The notes beneath the pieces are model-generated. The model saw only the letters and a list, made by a program, of their open reading frames with translations. It did not search any database and was not told the DNA's origin. Of a DNA stretch of 64,000 nt, positions 1-8,943 are shown in pieces (the stretch's first letter is position 1; each line of letters begins with the position of its first letter). Source of the DNA: Variovorax davisae. GTDB lineage: Bacteria; Pseudomonadota; Gammaproteobacteria; Burkholderiales; Burkholderiaceae_C. The DNA lies in NCBI RefSeq assembly GCF_030316845.1, contig NZ_JASZYS010000006.1:1-64000 (forward strand), read 5' to 3'. Position numbers and translations under genes: made by a program.

Positions 1-1
1 C

Positions 2-820
2 CTCGCGATGCTGCTGCTGGCCTTCGTGATGGGCGTCTTGATCATCATCCCGATCGGCGGCGCCGACATGCCGGTGGTGGTGTCGATGCTCAACAGCTAC
101 TCGGGCTGGGCCGCCGCGGGCATCGGCTTCAGCCTGAACAACGCGATGCTGATCGTGGCGGGCAGCCTGGTGGGCTCCTCGGGTGCGATCCTGAGCTACA
201 TCATGTGCAAGGCGATGAACCGCTCGTTCTTCAACGTGATCCTGGGCGGCTTCGGCGGCGAGGCGGCCACGGCCGGCGGCGCGGCCAAGGAGCAGCGCCC
301 GGTCAAGAGCGGCAGCGCCGACGACGCGGCCTTCGTGCTCTCCAACGCCGAGACCGTGATCATCGTGCCGGGCTACGGCCTGGCGGTGGCGCGGGCCCAG
401 CACGCGGTGAAGGAACTGGCGGCCAAGCTCACCGAGCACGGCGTGACGGTCAAGTACGCGATCCACCCGGTGGCCGGGCGCATGCCGGGCCACATGAACG
501 TGCTCTTGGCCGAGGCCGAGGTGCCCTACGACCAGGTGTTCGAGATGGAGGACATCAACGGCGAGTTCGGCCAGGCCGACGTGGCGATCATCCTGGGCGC
601 CAACGACGTGGTGAACCCGGCCGCGCTGCAGAAGGGCACGCCGATCTACGGCATGCCGATCCTGGAGGCCTACAAGGCCAAGACCGTGATCGTCAACAAG
701 CGCTCGATGGCCGCGGGCTACGCCGGCCTGGACAACGAGCTGTTCTACATGGACAAGACCATGATGGTCTTCGGCGACGCCAAGAAGGCGGTCGAGGACA
801 TGGCCAAGGCAATCGATTGA
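2..820 (+). CDS. pntB: NAD(P) transhydrogenase subunit beta, C-terminal part
   Basis: The gene enters from the left edge, so only about the last 272 residues are present. The first part is hydrophobic with several membrane segments. The rest is the NADP(H)-binding domain III, with its GYGLAVA nucleotide loop, an [18 protein letters not shown] stretch, [10 protein letters not shown], and the closing [17 protein letters not shown]. In this family the enzyme uses the proton gradient to move hydride from NADH to NADP+ at the inner membrane, together with PntA (expected upstream, outside the window). The stop is TGA at 818-820. Only 54 bases separate it from the next gene and I see no terminator there. 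Confidence 0.95.
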   Translation, partial: LAMLLLAFVMGVLIIIPIGGADMPVVVSMLNSYSGWAAAGIGFSLNNAMLIVAGSLVGSSGAILSYIMCKAMNRSFFNVILGGFGGEAATAGGAAKEQRPVKSGSADDAAFVLSNAETVIIVPGYGLAVARAQHAVKELAAKLTEHGVTVKYAIHPVAGRMPGHMNVLLAEAEVPYDQVFEMEDINGEFGQADVAIILGANDVVNPAALQKGTPIYGMPILEAYKAKTVIVNKRSMAAGYAGLDNELFYMDKTMMVFGDAKKAVEDMAKAID

Positions 821-874
821 ATGTGATCTCGGAGTATGATGACCAATCGTAACTTTGAAATCTCGGAGCTTCCC

Positions 875-1684
875 ATGAATGTGCGCGCCAAGAACGAGCG
901 AAAGAGTCCTGACTCCTTCGCCGGGATCGCAGGCTCGGCAAAGTCCAGGGGAGCGAGTAACGAAGAAGCTGCCGACACGCCCCGCCGCGGCGAACTTCAA
1001 GATCGCATCGCCGAAGAACTACGCCGAGCATTGATGCGCGGGCAGTTTTTTCCCGGGCAGAAACTCTCGCTTCGCGGCCTTGCTGAACAGCTCGGTACCA
1101 GTGCGATGCCAGTTCGCGAGGTGCTCAGTCAGCTTACCGCCGCAGGCGTACTGGAAGCCCTTCCCAACAGGACAGTGCAGGTTCCGAGGATGACGGAACC
1201 GAAGTTCAAGGAACTGACACAGGTGAGGGCCCTGCTCGAGGGATATGCTGCCGAGCTGGCATGCGTGAACTGCACCCCTGCCTTGATCAAGAGCCTTCAG
1301 AAGATCGATGCGGACCTGACGAAGTTCAGCAAGGAACGCAACGTTCTCGGCATCCTGACGACCAATCAGGCGTTTCATTTTGGTATCTACGCTGCATCGC
1401 AGTCGGAGATCCTTCTTCCGCTGATCGAAGCCTTGTGGCTGCGCGCAGGGCCAGTCATGTACTTTTCGCTCAGTGAGCAGGCCCATATCTGGGATGCCGG
1501 CACCCATCAAGACATTCTTGATTGCATGCATGCAGGCGACGCCACCGGCACGCGTCGAGCAATTGAGCGAGACATTCATCGAACGTCGAAGTTGCTGATC
1601 ACGAAGTCCGCGATATTCAACACTGGACTCGCCTCTGTCGCGAAGCTGCCGCAGGTTCAACGCGACAAGCGATCTACCGTCTAG
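875..1684 (+). CDS. GntR-family regulator, FadR/FCD type
   Basis: This 269-residue protein has an N-terminal GntR winged helix (around residues 40-100, with LRGLAEQLGTSAMPVREVL) and a C-terminal FCD ligand domain. The FCD domain carries metal-type positions in NQAFHFGIY, THQDILDCMHAGDA and ERDIHRTS. Such regulators normally repress a neighbouring catabolic operon until a small acid binds. I chose ATG 875 because CGGAG (864-868) sits six bases upstream. An in-frame ATG at 836 has its CGGAG only one base away. It is followed by a strong terminator and then by a palindrome ahead of the catabolic genes, so it is the likely local repressor of the operon beginning at 1912. Confidence 0.9.
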   Translation: MNVRAKNERKSPDSFAGIAGSAKSRGASNEEAADTPRRGELQDRIAEELRRALMRGQFFPGQKLSLRGLAEQLGTSAMPVREVLSQLTAAGVLEALPNRTVQVPRMTEPKFKELTQVRALLEGYAAELACVNCTPALIKSLQKIDADLTKFSKERNVLGILTTNQAFHFGIYAASQSEILLPLIEALWLRAGPVMYFSLSEQAHIWDAGTHQDILDCMHAGDATGTRRAIERDIHRTSKLLITKSAIFNTGLASVAKLPQVQRDKRSTV

Positions 1685-1706
1685 GCCCGTCGCCTCCGCG
1701 AGAACC

Positions 1707-1732
1707 AAGCCGCCCCTCGGGGCGGCTTTTTT
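1707..1732 (+). terminator. Rho-independent terminator after the GntR gene
   Basis: A GC-rich stem of nine to ten pairs, AGCCGCCCC against GGGGCGGCT with a tiny loop, is followed directly by a run of T. It separates the regulator transcript from the catabolic operon, so that operon needs its own promoter. Confidence 0.9.
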
Positions 1733-1855
1733 GTTTGCCGAGCAGTCGTAGGGCCGCGCCGATATGCAACGCAGTCGTGCGAAAGCTCACACCTCATTCC
1801 GGGCAACTGAGAGCTCCTGGACGCCCTCTCGATGCGCCCAAAGGCATCCATACTC

Positions 1856-1892
1856 TTGACATCAGGCATCTCGTAGATCACACTGTGTGATC
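1856..1892 (+). promoter_or_regulatory. Candidate -35 box and 17-bp palindromic operator
   Basis: TTGACA at 1856-1861 is a good -35 box. The -10 region expected 17 bases downstream (CACACT, weak) falls inside a perfect palindrome at 1876-1892, GATCACAC-T-GTGTGATC. A repressor bound there would block the polymerase. The palindrome lies 20 bases upstream of the first catabolic start codon and is a natural site for the GntR protein encoded at 875. The assignment to that protein is inference. Confidence 0.7.
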
Positions 1893-1911
1893 ACAACATA
1901 GGATGATCTTG

Positions 1912-3072
1912 ATGCCAGCTATCCAGTCAGTTGAAACACTCGTCGTGCAACTACCTACTCGCCGAGAGCACAGATGGACGGGCCTGAACGAGCCTATCGG
2001 ACGCTACCTTCTCGTCAAGCTCACTGACGACGCAGGCAATGTGGGATGGGGAGAGGCCCCGGCGCTCAAGGATTGGGGAGGCGAGTATCAGCGCTACTTC
2101 GGTGAATCCACGGCAACTACGGAGCTCGTTGTGAGCCGCTATCTCTCGAAGGCCATCATCGGCGTCGACGTACGCAACATAGTGGAAGTCCATGCCCGAA
2201 TGGATAGCGTGCTCAAGGGCTATCCCTACGCCAAGGCAGCTGTCGAGTTCGCGGTCTACGACGCCGCCGCACGGAGCCTCAACGTACCCGTCTACACCCT
2301 TTTGGGCGGCAGCGTACGCAAACGCATTCCAGTCACGCACTCGCTGGGCCTCATCAGTGTGGCAGATGCTGAAGCCGAAGCAGCGAAAGTCGTGTCAGAA
2401 GGCATCAAGACGATCAAGATCAAGATCGGCGTGGATCCAAAGCGCGACGTAGAGGTTGTCCGCGCTGTGCGGTCTGCTGTCGGTTCGAAAGCCGAGATCT
2501 GTGTTGACGCGAATGAAGGGTACGAGACCGCAGGCCTTGCCATTCAAACGCTACGAAAGATGGAGCAGTATGAGCTGAAGTATGCGGAGCAGTTGGTCAT
2601 GGGTATCGAGAAGCTCGCGCAGGTCGCGGCGGCGGTCGATGTACCAGTGATGGCCGACGAAAGCGCCTGGAACGCACACGATGTCATTCAGATCGTCGAG
2701 CGAAAAGCTGCGCAGATCGTTTCCATCTACACGACCAAGCCCGGTGGCCTCTATCGTGCGATGGAGGTTGCAGCTGTGGCGCGCGCAGCCGGCCTCATCT
2801 GCAACGTCAATGGCTCTGTCGAAACCGGTGTGGGCAACCGCGCGAATGTCCATCTGGCCGCCGCTGCTCCTGCAGTCACGCTCTCGTGCGTGGTTCCTGT
2901 GTCAACCAACGCAGTTGATCTTGATGGGCGTTCGGGAGGAATCTACTACACAGACGACCTTCTCAAGCAGTCCATGACCTTCAAGGACGGCGCGATCGAG
3001 GTCCCCGATGGCCCCGGGTTTGGCATCGACGTCGACGAAGCCAAGGTAGACAAGTACCGCATCAGCAACTAA
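1912..3072 (+). CDS. Enolase-superfamily enzyme, muconate-cycloisomerase subgroup
   Basis: The protein has 386 residues and follows the MLE/mandelate-racemase plan: an N-terminal capping domain, then a beta/alpha barrel. Visible catalytic elements are KxK in TIKIKIG, the metal ligands in VDANEGY, YAEQLV and ADESAW, and the second-face lysine in YTTKPGGL. That lysine pair is typical of the MLE subgroup, which includes cycloisomerases, dipeptide epimerases and N-acyl amino acid racemases. The exact substrate cannot be read from sequence. ATG 1912 is preferred over ATG 1903 because AGGA at 1900-1903 is then eight bases upstream. It leads a tight operon with RidA, an opine-dehydrogenase-like enzyme and an M24 protein, which favours an amino-acid-derived substrate. 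Confidence 0.9.
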   Translation: MPAIQSVETLVVQLPTRREHRWTGLNEPIGRYLLVKLTDDAGNVGWGEAPALKDWGGEYQRYFGESTATTELVVSRYLSKAIIGVDVRNIVEVHARMDSVLKGYPYAKAAVEFAVYDAAARSLNVPVYTLLGGSVRKRIPVTHSLGLISVADAEAEAAKVVSEGIKTIKIKIGVDPKRDVEVVRAVRSAVGSKAEICVDANEGYETAGLAIQTLRKMEQYELKYAEQLVMGIEKLAQVAAAVDVPVMADESAWNAHDVIQIVERKAAQIVSIYTTKPGGLYRAMEVAAVARAAGLICNVNGSVETGVGNRANVHLAAAAPAVTLSCVVPVSTNAVDLDGRSGGIYYTDDLLKQSMTFKDGAIEVPDGPGFGIDVDEAKVDKYRISN

Positions 3073-3081
3073 GGAGTACGC

Positions 3082-3543
3082 ATGTCCGCGAATTCACGCC
3101 TCGCCGAACTCGGCATTACCCTGCCCACGCCTGTCGCGCCCGCCGCCAGTTATGTGGCATACCTCCGCTCCGACGACTACCTCTTCATCGCTGGCCAGGT
3201 ACCGATCACCGGTGGCGAGGTGAAGTACATCGGCCGCCTGGGTGAATCCCTCAGCCTTGAGGAAGGCGTCGCCGCAGCTCGACTTTGCGGCATCAACATC
3301 CTTTCGCAGGTGAGTGCTGCACTCGGTGGCGATCTCGATCGTGTTGTCTCCTGTATTCGCCTTGGCGGCTTCGTGAATGCAACACCCGCCTTCACAGAGC
3401 ACCCCAAGGTCATCAACGGCGCCTCCGACTTGATGCTGGAGGTGTTTGGCCCGGTCGGAAAGCACGCACGTGCGGCCGTCGGGGTCGCCTCGCTTCCGCG
3501 AGGCGTGGGGGTCGAGGTCGACGCAATCTTCCGGGTGCGCTGA
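3082..3543 (+). CDS. RidA/YjgF-family imine deaminase
   Basis: This 153-residue protein has the RidA fold signature: an early YLFIAGQVP segment, then GLNI-like LCGINIL, and the late VEVDAIFRVR strand with its conserved arginine region. RidA proteins hydrolyse reactive enamines and imines released by amino-acid-metabolising enzymes. It lies nine bases after the enolase-like gene, with AAGGAG upstream. The downstream gene encodes an enzyme of a family that passes through an imine, which makes an imine-clearing role plausible here. It is slightly longer than the usual 125-130 residues and belongs to the broader YjgF group. Confidence 0.9.
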   Translation: MSANSRLAELGITLPTPVAPAASYVAYLRSDDYLFIAGQVPITGGEVKYIGRLGESLSLEEGVAAARLCGINILSQVSAALGGDLDRVVSCIRLGGFVNATPAFTEHPKVINGASDLMLEVFGPVGKHARAAVGVASLPRGVGVEVDAIFRVR

Positions 3544-3573
3544 CGCGTCGCTCAAAACCTGACAAGGACTTGT

Positions 3574-4656
3574 ATGTCAACAGTAGCCGTACTTGGCGCT
3601 GGCGCCGGTGGCGCCGCGGCAGTTGCCGAACTTTCACAGCGCGGGCATAGCGTAAGACTTTGGAACCGCTCATCCGAAACCTTGAGGCCGTACAGAAGCA
3701 TTGGTGGCGTTCGCTATGACGGGGTGCTTGGTACGGGCATTGCCATTCCGAAGCTGATCAGCGCGGACCTAGCGGAAGTCGTAGATGGCGCCGATGTGAT
3801 TCTTATCTGTCTGCCAACCTTTTCGCATGCACCCATCGCGCGCGAACTGGCACGCATCAGATGCACCCTCCCCGTCGTTCTGAATCCCGGGCACACGGGT
3901 GGGGCTCTGGAATTCCGGCAGGCCTACGCAGCCATCCACGCCCAACCTCCTCCGATTGCGGAATTCTCGACCCTCACCTACGTCGCGAGGAAGTACGAAG
4001 CGGACAAGACATCAGTGACAGGGAAGGCAAACAGCGTACGCGTCGCATCGCTTCCAAACGGACAAGCAGCCCTGGAATACGCAAGGCAACTCTACCCTGG
4101 GGCCTCCGTCGTGTCCGACGTCTTGGCCAGCGATCTGGCCAACGTGAACATGGTCCTGCACTGCCCTGGCGCTGTGCTTGGTGCTGCCTGGGTCGAAGCA
4201 ACCAGCGGGGACTTCACGTTCTACGTGCAGGGCATGACGAGCGGTGTCGCGCGGGTCATGTCGCAACTGGATGCAGAAAGAAGGTCGGTCGCAGCCGCTT
4301 TCGGTCACGACCTTCCCAGTCTCGTCGAAGAGATGCAAGCGATCGGGACCATTCCCAAATCGTGGAGCGATCCTCACGACATTGCAGGCGCTGTCTCTTC
4401 TGGAGAAGCCAACAGGAGAATCAAAGCGCCCGATTCCTTCGAGCATCGCTACTACTTGGAGGACTTTGGACATGGCCTTCTGCCTTTTCTGCAGTTCGCA
4501 CAAGTCGCCGACGTGAAGACACCGGTGGCGCAGTCGCTCTATGAGCTTGCTACAGCCGCGACGGGCACCGATTTCGCTGCCACAGGACGAACCGCCGCGC
4601 GCATGGGCTTCGATGTCAACAGCTTTGATAGCCTGAGTCGCATCGTGCGTGGATGA
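3574..4656 (+). CDS. Opine/octopine dehydrogenase-like oxidoreductase
   Basis: The 360-residue protein begins with a Rossmann glycine loop, VLGAGAGGAAAVAEL, and has the C-terminal octopine-dehydrogenase domain around residues 185-345. The latter shows VNMVLHCPGAVLGA, RYYLEDFGHGLLPF and GTDFAATGRTAARMG. This family reversibly joins an amino acid to a 2-keto acid through an imine, or oxidises the resulting N-carboxyalkyl amino acid. In a GntR-controlled catabolic operon next to RidA the oxidative direction seems more likely. Some members act on other secondary amines. Spacing to its neighbours is about 30 bases upstream and 21 bases downstream, consistent with one transcript. Confidence 0.85.
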   Translation: MSTVAVLGAGAGGAAAVAELSQRGHSVRLWNRSSETLRPYRSIGGVRYDGVLGTGIAIPKLISADLAEVVDGADVILICLPTFSHAPIARELARIRCTLPVVLNPGHTGGALEFRQAYAAIHAQPPPIAEFSTLTYVARKYEADKTSVTGKANSVRVASLPNGQAALEYARQLYPGASVVSDVLASDLANVNMVLHCPGAVLGAAWVEATSGDFTFYVQGMTSGVARVMSQLDAERRSVAAAFGHDLPSLVEEMQAIGTIPKSWSDPHDIAGAVSSGEANRRIKAPDSFEHRYYLEDFGHGLLPFLQFAQVADVKTPVAQSLYELATAATGTDFAATGRTAARMGFDVNSFDSLSRIVRG

Positions 4657-4677
4657 CAGAGCAACCTTTTTTTGTCA

Positions 4678-5835
4678 ATGGAACCATACCCCATGAGAGA
4701 AGAAATCCGTACGAAGGTGGCCGCCGAGATCAAGCGCCGAGGGCTTGATGCGATCGTCACCACATCACCCGAGAACTTCGCGTACTTGAACGGCTTCACC
4801 GTTCCTTCGCAGTCGCTCCTGCGACACAGGCACGCGATCGCCATCCTGTCCGCCGACGGAGCGTTTTCCCTGCTCGTCGTCGACATGGAGGAGGCAACGG
4901 TCCGAGGCTTGGCGCCGAACACCCAGGTTGCTGTGTGGAAGGAATTCTCCGAGTCGGCGATGAAGCGCCTCACCGATGAACTCCGCACTCGAGGGCTTTC
5001 CAAGGCACGACTGGGCTTGGAGTTCAAGTATCTATCGGCTGGCGACCACCTGGAACTATCGAAGCTCTGTCCGTCTGCCACCTTCGAAACTTGCGACGAG
5101 TTGCTTCGCGATGCTCGGCAGATCAAGACCACTGGGGAGATTGATCTCATGCGACGTCTGGCGCGCATCTCGGACACGGCCATTCTCAGGGCCATGGAAT
5201 CTGTCCGGGAAGGATCGTCAGAGTTCGACTTCGCGTCAGCACTCACCACGAATGTGTTCTCGCAGGGCGCCGAACAGTTCCGGCTCATGATCGTCGCGAC
5301 CGGCGAGAGAAGTCAGCTTCCGAACGTGGGGCCCACGGGCCGGCGACTCCAAGCGCAAGATGTTTGTCGATTCGAGATCTTCTCCTTGATCTCGGGCTAT
5401 CAGGTAGGGGTCTGCCGAACCGCCGTCGTCGGCACGCCACCGCCACATGCCGAGCGAATCTGGGCTCACTTGATCGACTGCAAATACATGGTCATGGACC
5501 TGGTCAAGCCAGGCGCAAGCTGCATCGAGATCTATCAGCGCTTCGCAGCGAAGCTCGCAGAGTTGGACCTCCCGCCGATCTCGTTCGTCGGGCACGGTGC
5601 CGGCCTGAGCCTTCATGAAGAACCTTACATGGGCCGCACTGCTGTGATCGGCAAGCAAAACGATGTGATCCTGCACGAGAACATGGTCTTGGGCATCGAG
5701 CCACTGTCGTACCGCACCGGCTATGGGTTCGGCATGCAGAACAAGGACGCCATCCTGATCACCGCCGACGGTTGCGAGCTGCTGTCGGATGTCACCGACA
5801 CCGATCGGCTGTTCGTCATCAAGGCGGTCGACTAG
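4678..5835 (+). CDS. M24-family protein of the creatinase type
   Basis: The protein has 385 residues with an N-terminal creatinase-like domain (about 1-130) and a pita-bread M24 domain (about 140-385). The five metal ligands of true M24 peptidases are mostly lost. The usual two aspartates are replaced in FEIFSLISGYQVGVCRT, the histidine and first glutamate remain in GHGAGLSLHEEPY and LGIEPLSY, and the final glutamate is a lysine in NKDAILIT. This pattern is like creatinase, a metal-free C-N hydrolase, and argues against a dipeptidase. It closes the operon and may hydrolyse the substrate or product of the opine-dehydrogenase-like enzyme. The start is uncertain: TTG 4672, ATG 4678 and ATG 4693 are all in frame. 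Confidence 0.8.
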   Translation: MEPYPMREEIRTKVAAEIKRRGLDAIVTTSPENFAYLNGFTVPSQSLLRHRHAIAILSADGAFSLLVVDMEEATVRGLAPNTQVAVWKEFSESAMKRLTDELRTRGLSKARLGLEFKYLSAGDHLELSKLCPSATFETCDELLRDARQIKTTGEIDLMRRLARISDTAILRAMESVREGSSEFDFASALTTNVFSQGAEQFRLMIVATGERSQLPNVGPTGRRLQAQDVCRFEIFSLISGYQVGVCRTAVVGTPPPHAERIWAHLIDCKYMVMDLVKPGASCIEIYQRFAAKLAELDLPPISFVGHGAGLSLHEEPYMGRTAVIGKQNDVILHENMVLGIEPLSYRTGYGFGMQNKDAILITADGCELLSDVTDTDRLFVIKAVD

Positions 5836-5871
5836 GATCAGACCTGGCGTTCGAAGGCAGTCACCGCGAGG

Positions 5872-6453
5872 TGAGTAGCGAGAGGCGGTGGGGAGCGTCG
5901 ATCCGCGCGAAGCTCCGGTCGCTCATGCCCGCTCGCAGAGCCAGGGCGGGTATCGACATATTTGCCCGCCATGTTCGCGAGGGCATGATCCTGCATCACG
6001 CGCACGCCTGAACGTTTGAACGTCTGCGCGGCCAGTGCGAGATGAATTGATGCTGGCCGCCCGGCCGGGCGCTTGGCGCATCGCGAGCTGGCGGGCCACG
6101 CGCAGCGCGAGTTCGCACCCATGATCCTCTTCCACCATCGCAATGGCGAGGTCCATGCCCACGGTAACCCCGCGGAAACGAGCCTTCACGTGGTTGGCGA
6201 GCGCTTCCACGCGGGCGCCCGGGTAGGACACTGCGAGGCGGGCAGCGGAATTCCAATGGGTGGCCATCCGCTTGCCCTCGAGGAAACCAGTGGCTCCGAG
6301 CACGAAAGTGCCGGTGCACACCGAGGCATAGCGCCGCAGGTGCGGGATTGGCGAAGCAAGTCGAGGCAGCTCGCTCCCACTGAGTCCAACGAATGAACTG
6401 ATGAATACGGCTGAGCAGCGGTTGTCGTCCTCCTCTGCGCTTGATGAACTCAC
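5872..6453 (-). pseudogene. Decayed GlxA/AraC-type regulator
   Basis: Reading leftward, the first frame contains most of a DJ-1/PfpI-type domain of GlxA-like regulators: YASVCTGTFVLGATGFLEG, THWNSAARLAVSYPGARVE and VGMDLAIAMVEEDHG. The reading then breaks. RPGGQHQFISH continues in a second frame and an HTH remnant, ALALRAGMSDRSFAR, appears in a third. The beginning of the domain is also missing. At least two frameshifts plus truncation mean the gene cannot make a working regulator. It sits just after the catabolic operon, and a relict role there cannot be judged. Confidence 0.75.
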
Positions 6454-6747
6454 GCTGTGAGGCCGACTCCGGTCACTCCTTTAGCCCATCCGGGAGAATT
6501 CGGCATCGATGACCGGTTGCAAGGCAGTGCAGACATAGCCGTGTCAGGTGGCCCTGAAACGGCTAGGCAAGCGCCGGCGCCCATCGCGTGCTCTTTCGAA
6601 GGTCCGGTTCCATGGGTGTCGGAGCGGCGTTCCGAGCCCTATGGATGTCGTTGGGCGCGCCAAGCGCGGGACGTTGGCTTTGATAAGGAGTCTGCCGTTC
6701 GACGCGCGTGTCACTCGAAACAAGCCGTTGGGACATACGAGTGGATG

Positions 6748-8943
6748 TCAGGCTTCCCGGCCCCCGTCGTCGATCATCGCTCTGACCTTTCTGGACAACG
6801 CATCGACGTCAAACGGTTTCGTGATGACGGACATTCCGTGTTCCAAGTTTCCATTGCCCACAATGGCGTTTTCCGCGTAGCCGGTAACGAAGAGCACTTG
6901 CAGATCAGGTCTAAGCTGCCGGGCTCGGTCTGCCAACTGGCGACCGTTGATCCCACCAGGAAGACCAACATCGGTCAGAAGCAGTTTGACCTTGCGTTCC
7001 GAATCCAGGATGCGGTGGGCGTCTTCGGCGTTCGAGGCATGCAAGACAGCGTAACCTTGGCTCTTCAAGACTTCTACGACGAGATCACGGATGATGTCCT
7101 CGTCTTCGACGACCAGCACACACTCACCGTCGGAATGCGGCGCGTTGGAGTCGATGGGCACGCGCGCCGGATCTGCACCAGCCGCGCCGACCAGCCCTGG
7201 GACATACAGGCACATCGTCGTCCCGCGACCGACCTCCGAGTAGACTCGAACCTGCCCCCCCGACTGGCGAACGAATCCGTAGACCATGGATAGCCCCAAG
7301 CCGGTGCCTTGCCCCATCGGCTTCGTAGTGAAAAACGGATCAAACACCCGGGCAATCGTCTCCGGCGTCATGCCGCAACCGGTGTCCGAAACGCAGACGG
7401 ATACATACTGTCCGGGCGGCAAGTCCCTCTCCGCGGCCGCTGCATCATCCAACCACTTGTTCGCCGTCTCGATCATGATTCGTCCGCCGTCAGGCGCCAT
7501 CGCATCGCGGGCGTTGATACACAGATTGAGCAACGCGTTTTCCAACTGAGACGCATCGATCCTGGTCAGCCAGAGGCCGCCGGCGCCGACGACCTCGACA
7601 CTCACGGACGGCCCCACGGTCCTGCGGATCAGGTCTTCGAGGTTGTTCACAAGACGATTGACATCCGTCGGCTTGGGATCAAGTGTCTGACGACGCGAAA
7701 AGGCCAGCAAACGCTGCGTCAGGGACGCCGCGCGCCTGACTGCGTCTTGGGTCATTCCGACATAGCGCAGCACGTTGTCGAAGCGCGCCTGCGATAGGCG
7801 CTTCTCCAGCACCTGCAAGCTCGTGCTCATGGCGGCCAAAAGATTGTTGAAGTCGTGGGCGATTCCGCCCGTCAGTTGACCAATGGCCTCCATCTTCTGG
7901 CTCTGACGATAGCGCTCTTCGACCTCCATCAACGCATCGGTGCGCTCCTTCACCTTTTGCTCGAGCGTCTCGTTGGCGGCGCGCAGGCGCAGCTCGCTGG
8001 CCTGAAGCTCGAGGATGCCGCGGGCTCGCTCCACTGCAAGCCTCGTACGCAGGGCGATCTCCCGCATGAAGGACGTCTCGGCCGCCGTCCACTCCCTGCG
8101 CTCGGCATGGTTGACGAACAGAACGGCGACAAGACGCCCTTGCTCGACCACCGGGACGTTCATGAAGGAACGCGCGCTTCGACTCTCCAGCGCCGCCGCG
8201 GCCGGCGCCGTTCGTGGATCTTCGCGGACATCCCCGATGTTGATGAATTCGTTCTTCTTGAGGCTGTCGATGAACGAGCCGTACTCACGCAGCGGCGTCA
8301 CGCCCGCAAGCGTATCGACGCCTTCGGACGTCCAGTCGCGATCCACGTGCAATGTCTCGGTCGCCGGGTCGATCGTTCCGTAGCCTACCCGACTTACGCC
8401 GAGGGTCTCGCCGAGGACGCGACAGGCTGCAAAGCTGAAATCTTCAGCCTTGTCGAGCTCTTGAAATTCGTCGGTCAATCGGGCCAAGCCCAGGCGAAGA
8501 GAATCGGCATCCTTGCGTTCAGTGACGTCGTAGCCCTCGACAAAGATCCCAGTGATGGTGCCGTCCGCTTGCCTCAGCGGTTGATACACAAAGTCCACGA
8601 AACGATCGACGATGGGGCCGCCTTGGACGGCTTGAACGGCATACTTGGCGCCAAAGGCCGAGTACGGTCGACCTGAAACGTAGACCTCGTCAAGCAAGGC
8701 GCCATAGCCCTGCGCTTGCGCGTCAGGCAATGCTTCGGCAACTGTCTTGCCCAGGACCAGCCGATCGCCGACCAGGCGCAGGTAGTTGGGATTCGCCTGC
8801 ACGATCACGTGAGTTGGCCCTTCCAGCAAGGCCATGAAACTGGGCGACTGTTCGAAGAGCATTCCCAGTCGCTCTGCGCGCGCCGCCCTTTGCGGGGCGG
8901 CTCGATCCGGGAAACCACCGACGCCTGATTTCGGTTCTGACAT
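6748..8943 (-). CDS. Hybrid histidine kinase (PAS-GAF-HisKA-HATPase-REC)
   Basis: This 731-residue cytoplasmic protein has a PAS domain (about 25-145), a GAF domain (about 160-305), a dimerisation domain with GIAHDFNNLLAAM containing the phosphoacceptor histidine, an ATPase domain with NALLNLCINARDAM, DTGCGM and GTGLGLSMVYGF, and a C-terminal receiver. The receiver shows VVEDEDII, the aspartate in LLTDVGLPGG, and KPF. No membrane segment is visible, so the signal is probably intracellular. The HDFNNLL box is typical of the HWE/NtrB-like group that often ends in its own receiver. No output regulator is adjacent. The start ATG at 8943 has a modest AGGATC upstream. Confidence 0.92.
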   Translation of the reverse strand: MSEPKSGVGGFPDRAAPQRAARAERLGMLFEQSPSFMALLEGPTHVIVQANPNYLRLVGDRLVLGKTVAEALPDAQAQGYGALLDEVYVSGRPYSAFGAKYAVQAVQGGPIVDRFVDFVYQPLRQADGTITGIFVEGYDVTERKDADSLRLGLARLTDEFQELDKAEDFSFAACRVLGETLGVSRVGYGTIDPATETLHVDRDWTSEGVDTLAGVTPLREYGSFIDSLKKNEFINIGDVREDPRTAPAAAALESRSARSFMNVPVVEQGRLVAVLFVNHAERREWTAAETSFMREIALRTRLAVERARGILELQASELRLRAANETLEQKVKERTDALMEVEERYRQSQKMEAIGQLTGGIAHDFNNLLAAMSTSLQVLEKRLSQARFDNVLRYVGMTQDAVRRAASLTQRLLAFSRRQTLDPKPTDVNRLVNNLEDLIRRTVGPSVSVEVVGAGGLWLTRIDASQLENALLNLCINARDAMAPDGGRIMIETANKWLDDAAAAERDLPPGQYVSVCVSDTGCGMTPETIARVFDPFFTTKPMGQGTGLGLSMVYGFVRQSGGQVRVYSEVGRGTTMCLYVPGLVGAAGADPARVPIDSNAPHSDGECVLVVEDEDIIRDLVVEVLKSQGYAVLHASNAEDAHRILDSERKVKLLLTDVGLPGGINGRQLADRARQLRPDLQVLFVTGYAENAIVGNGNLEHGMSVITKPFDVDALSRKVRAMIDDGGREA

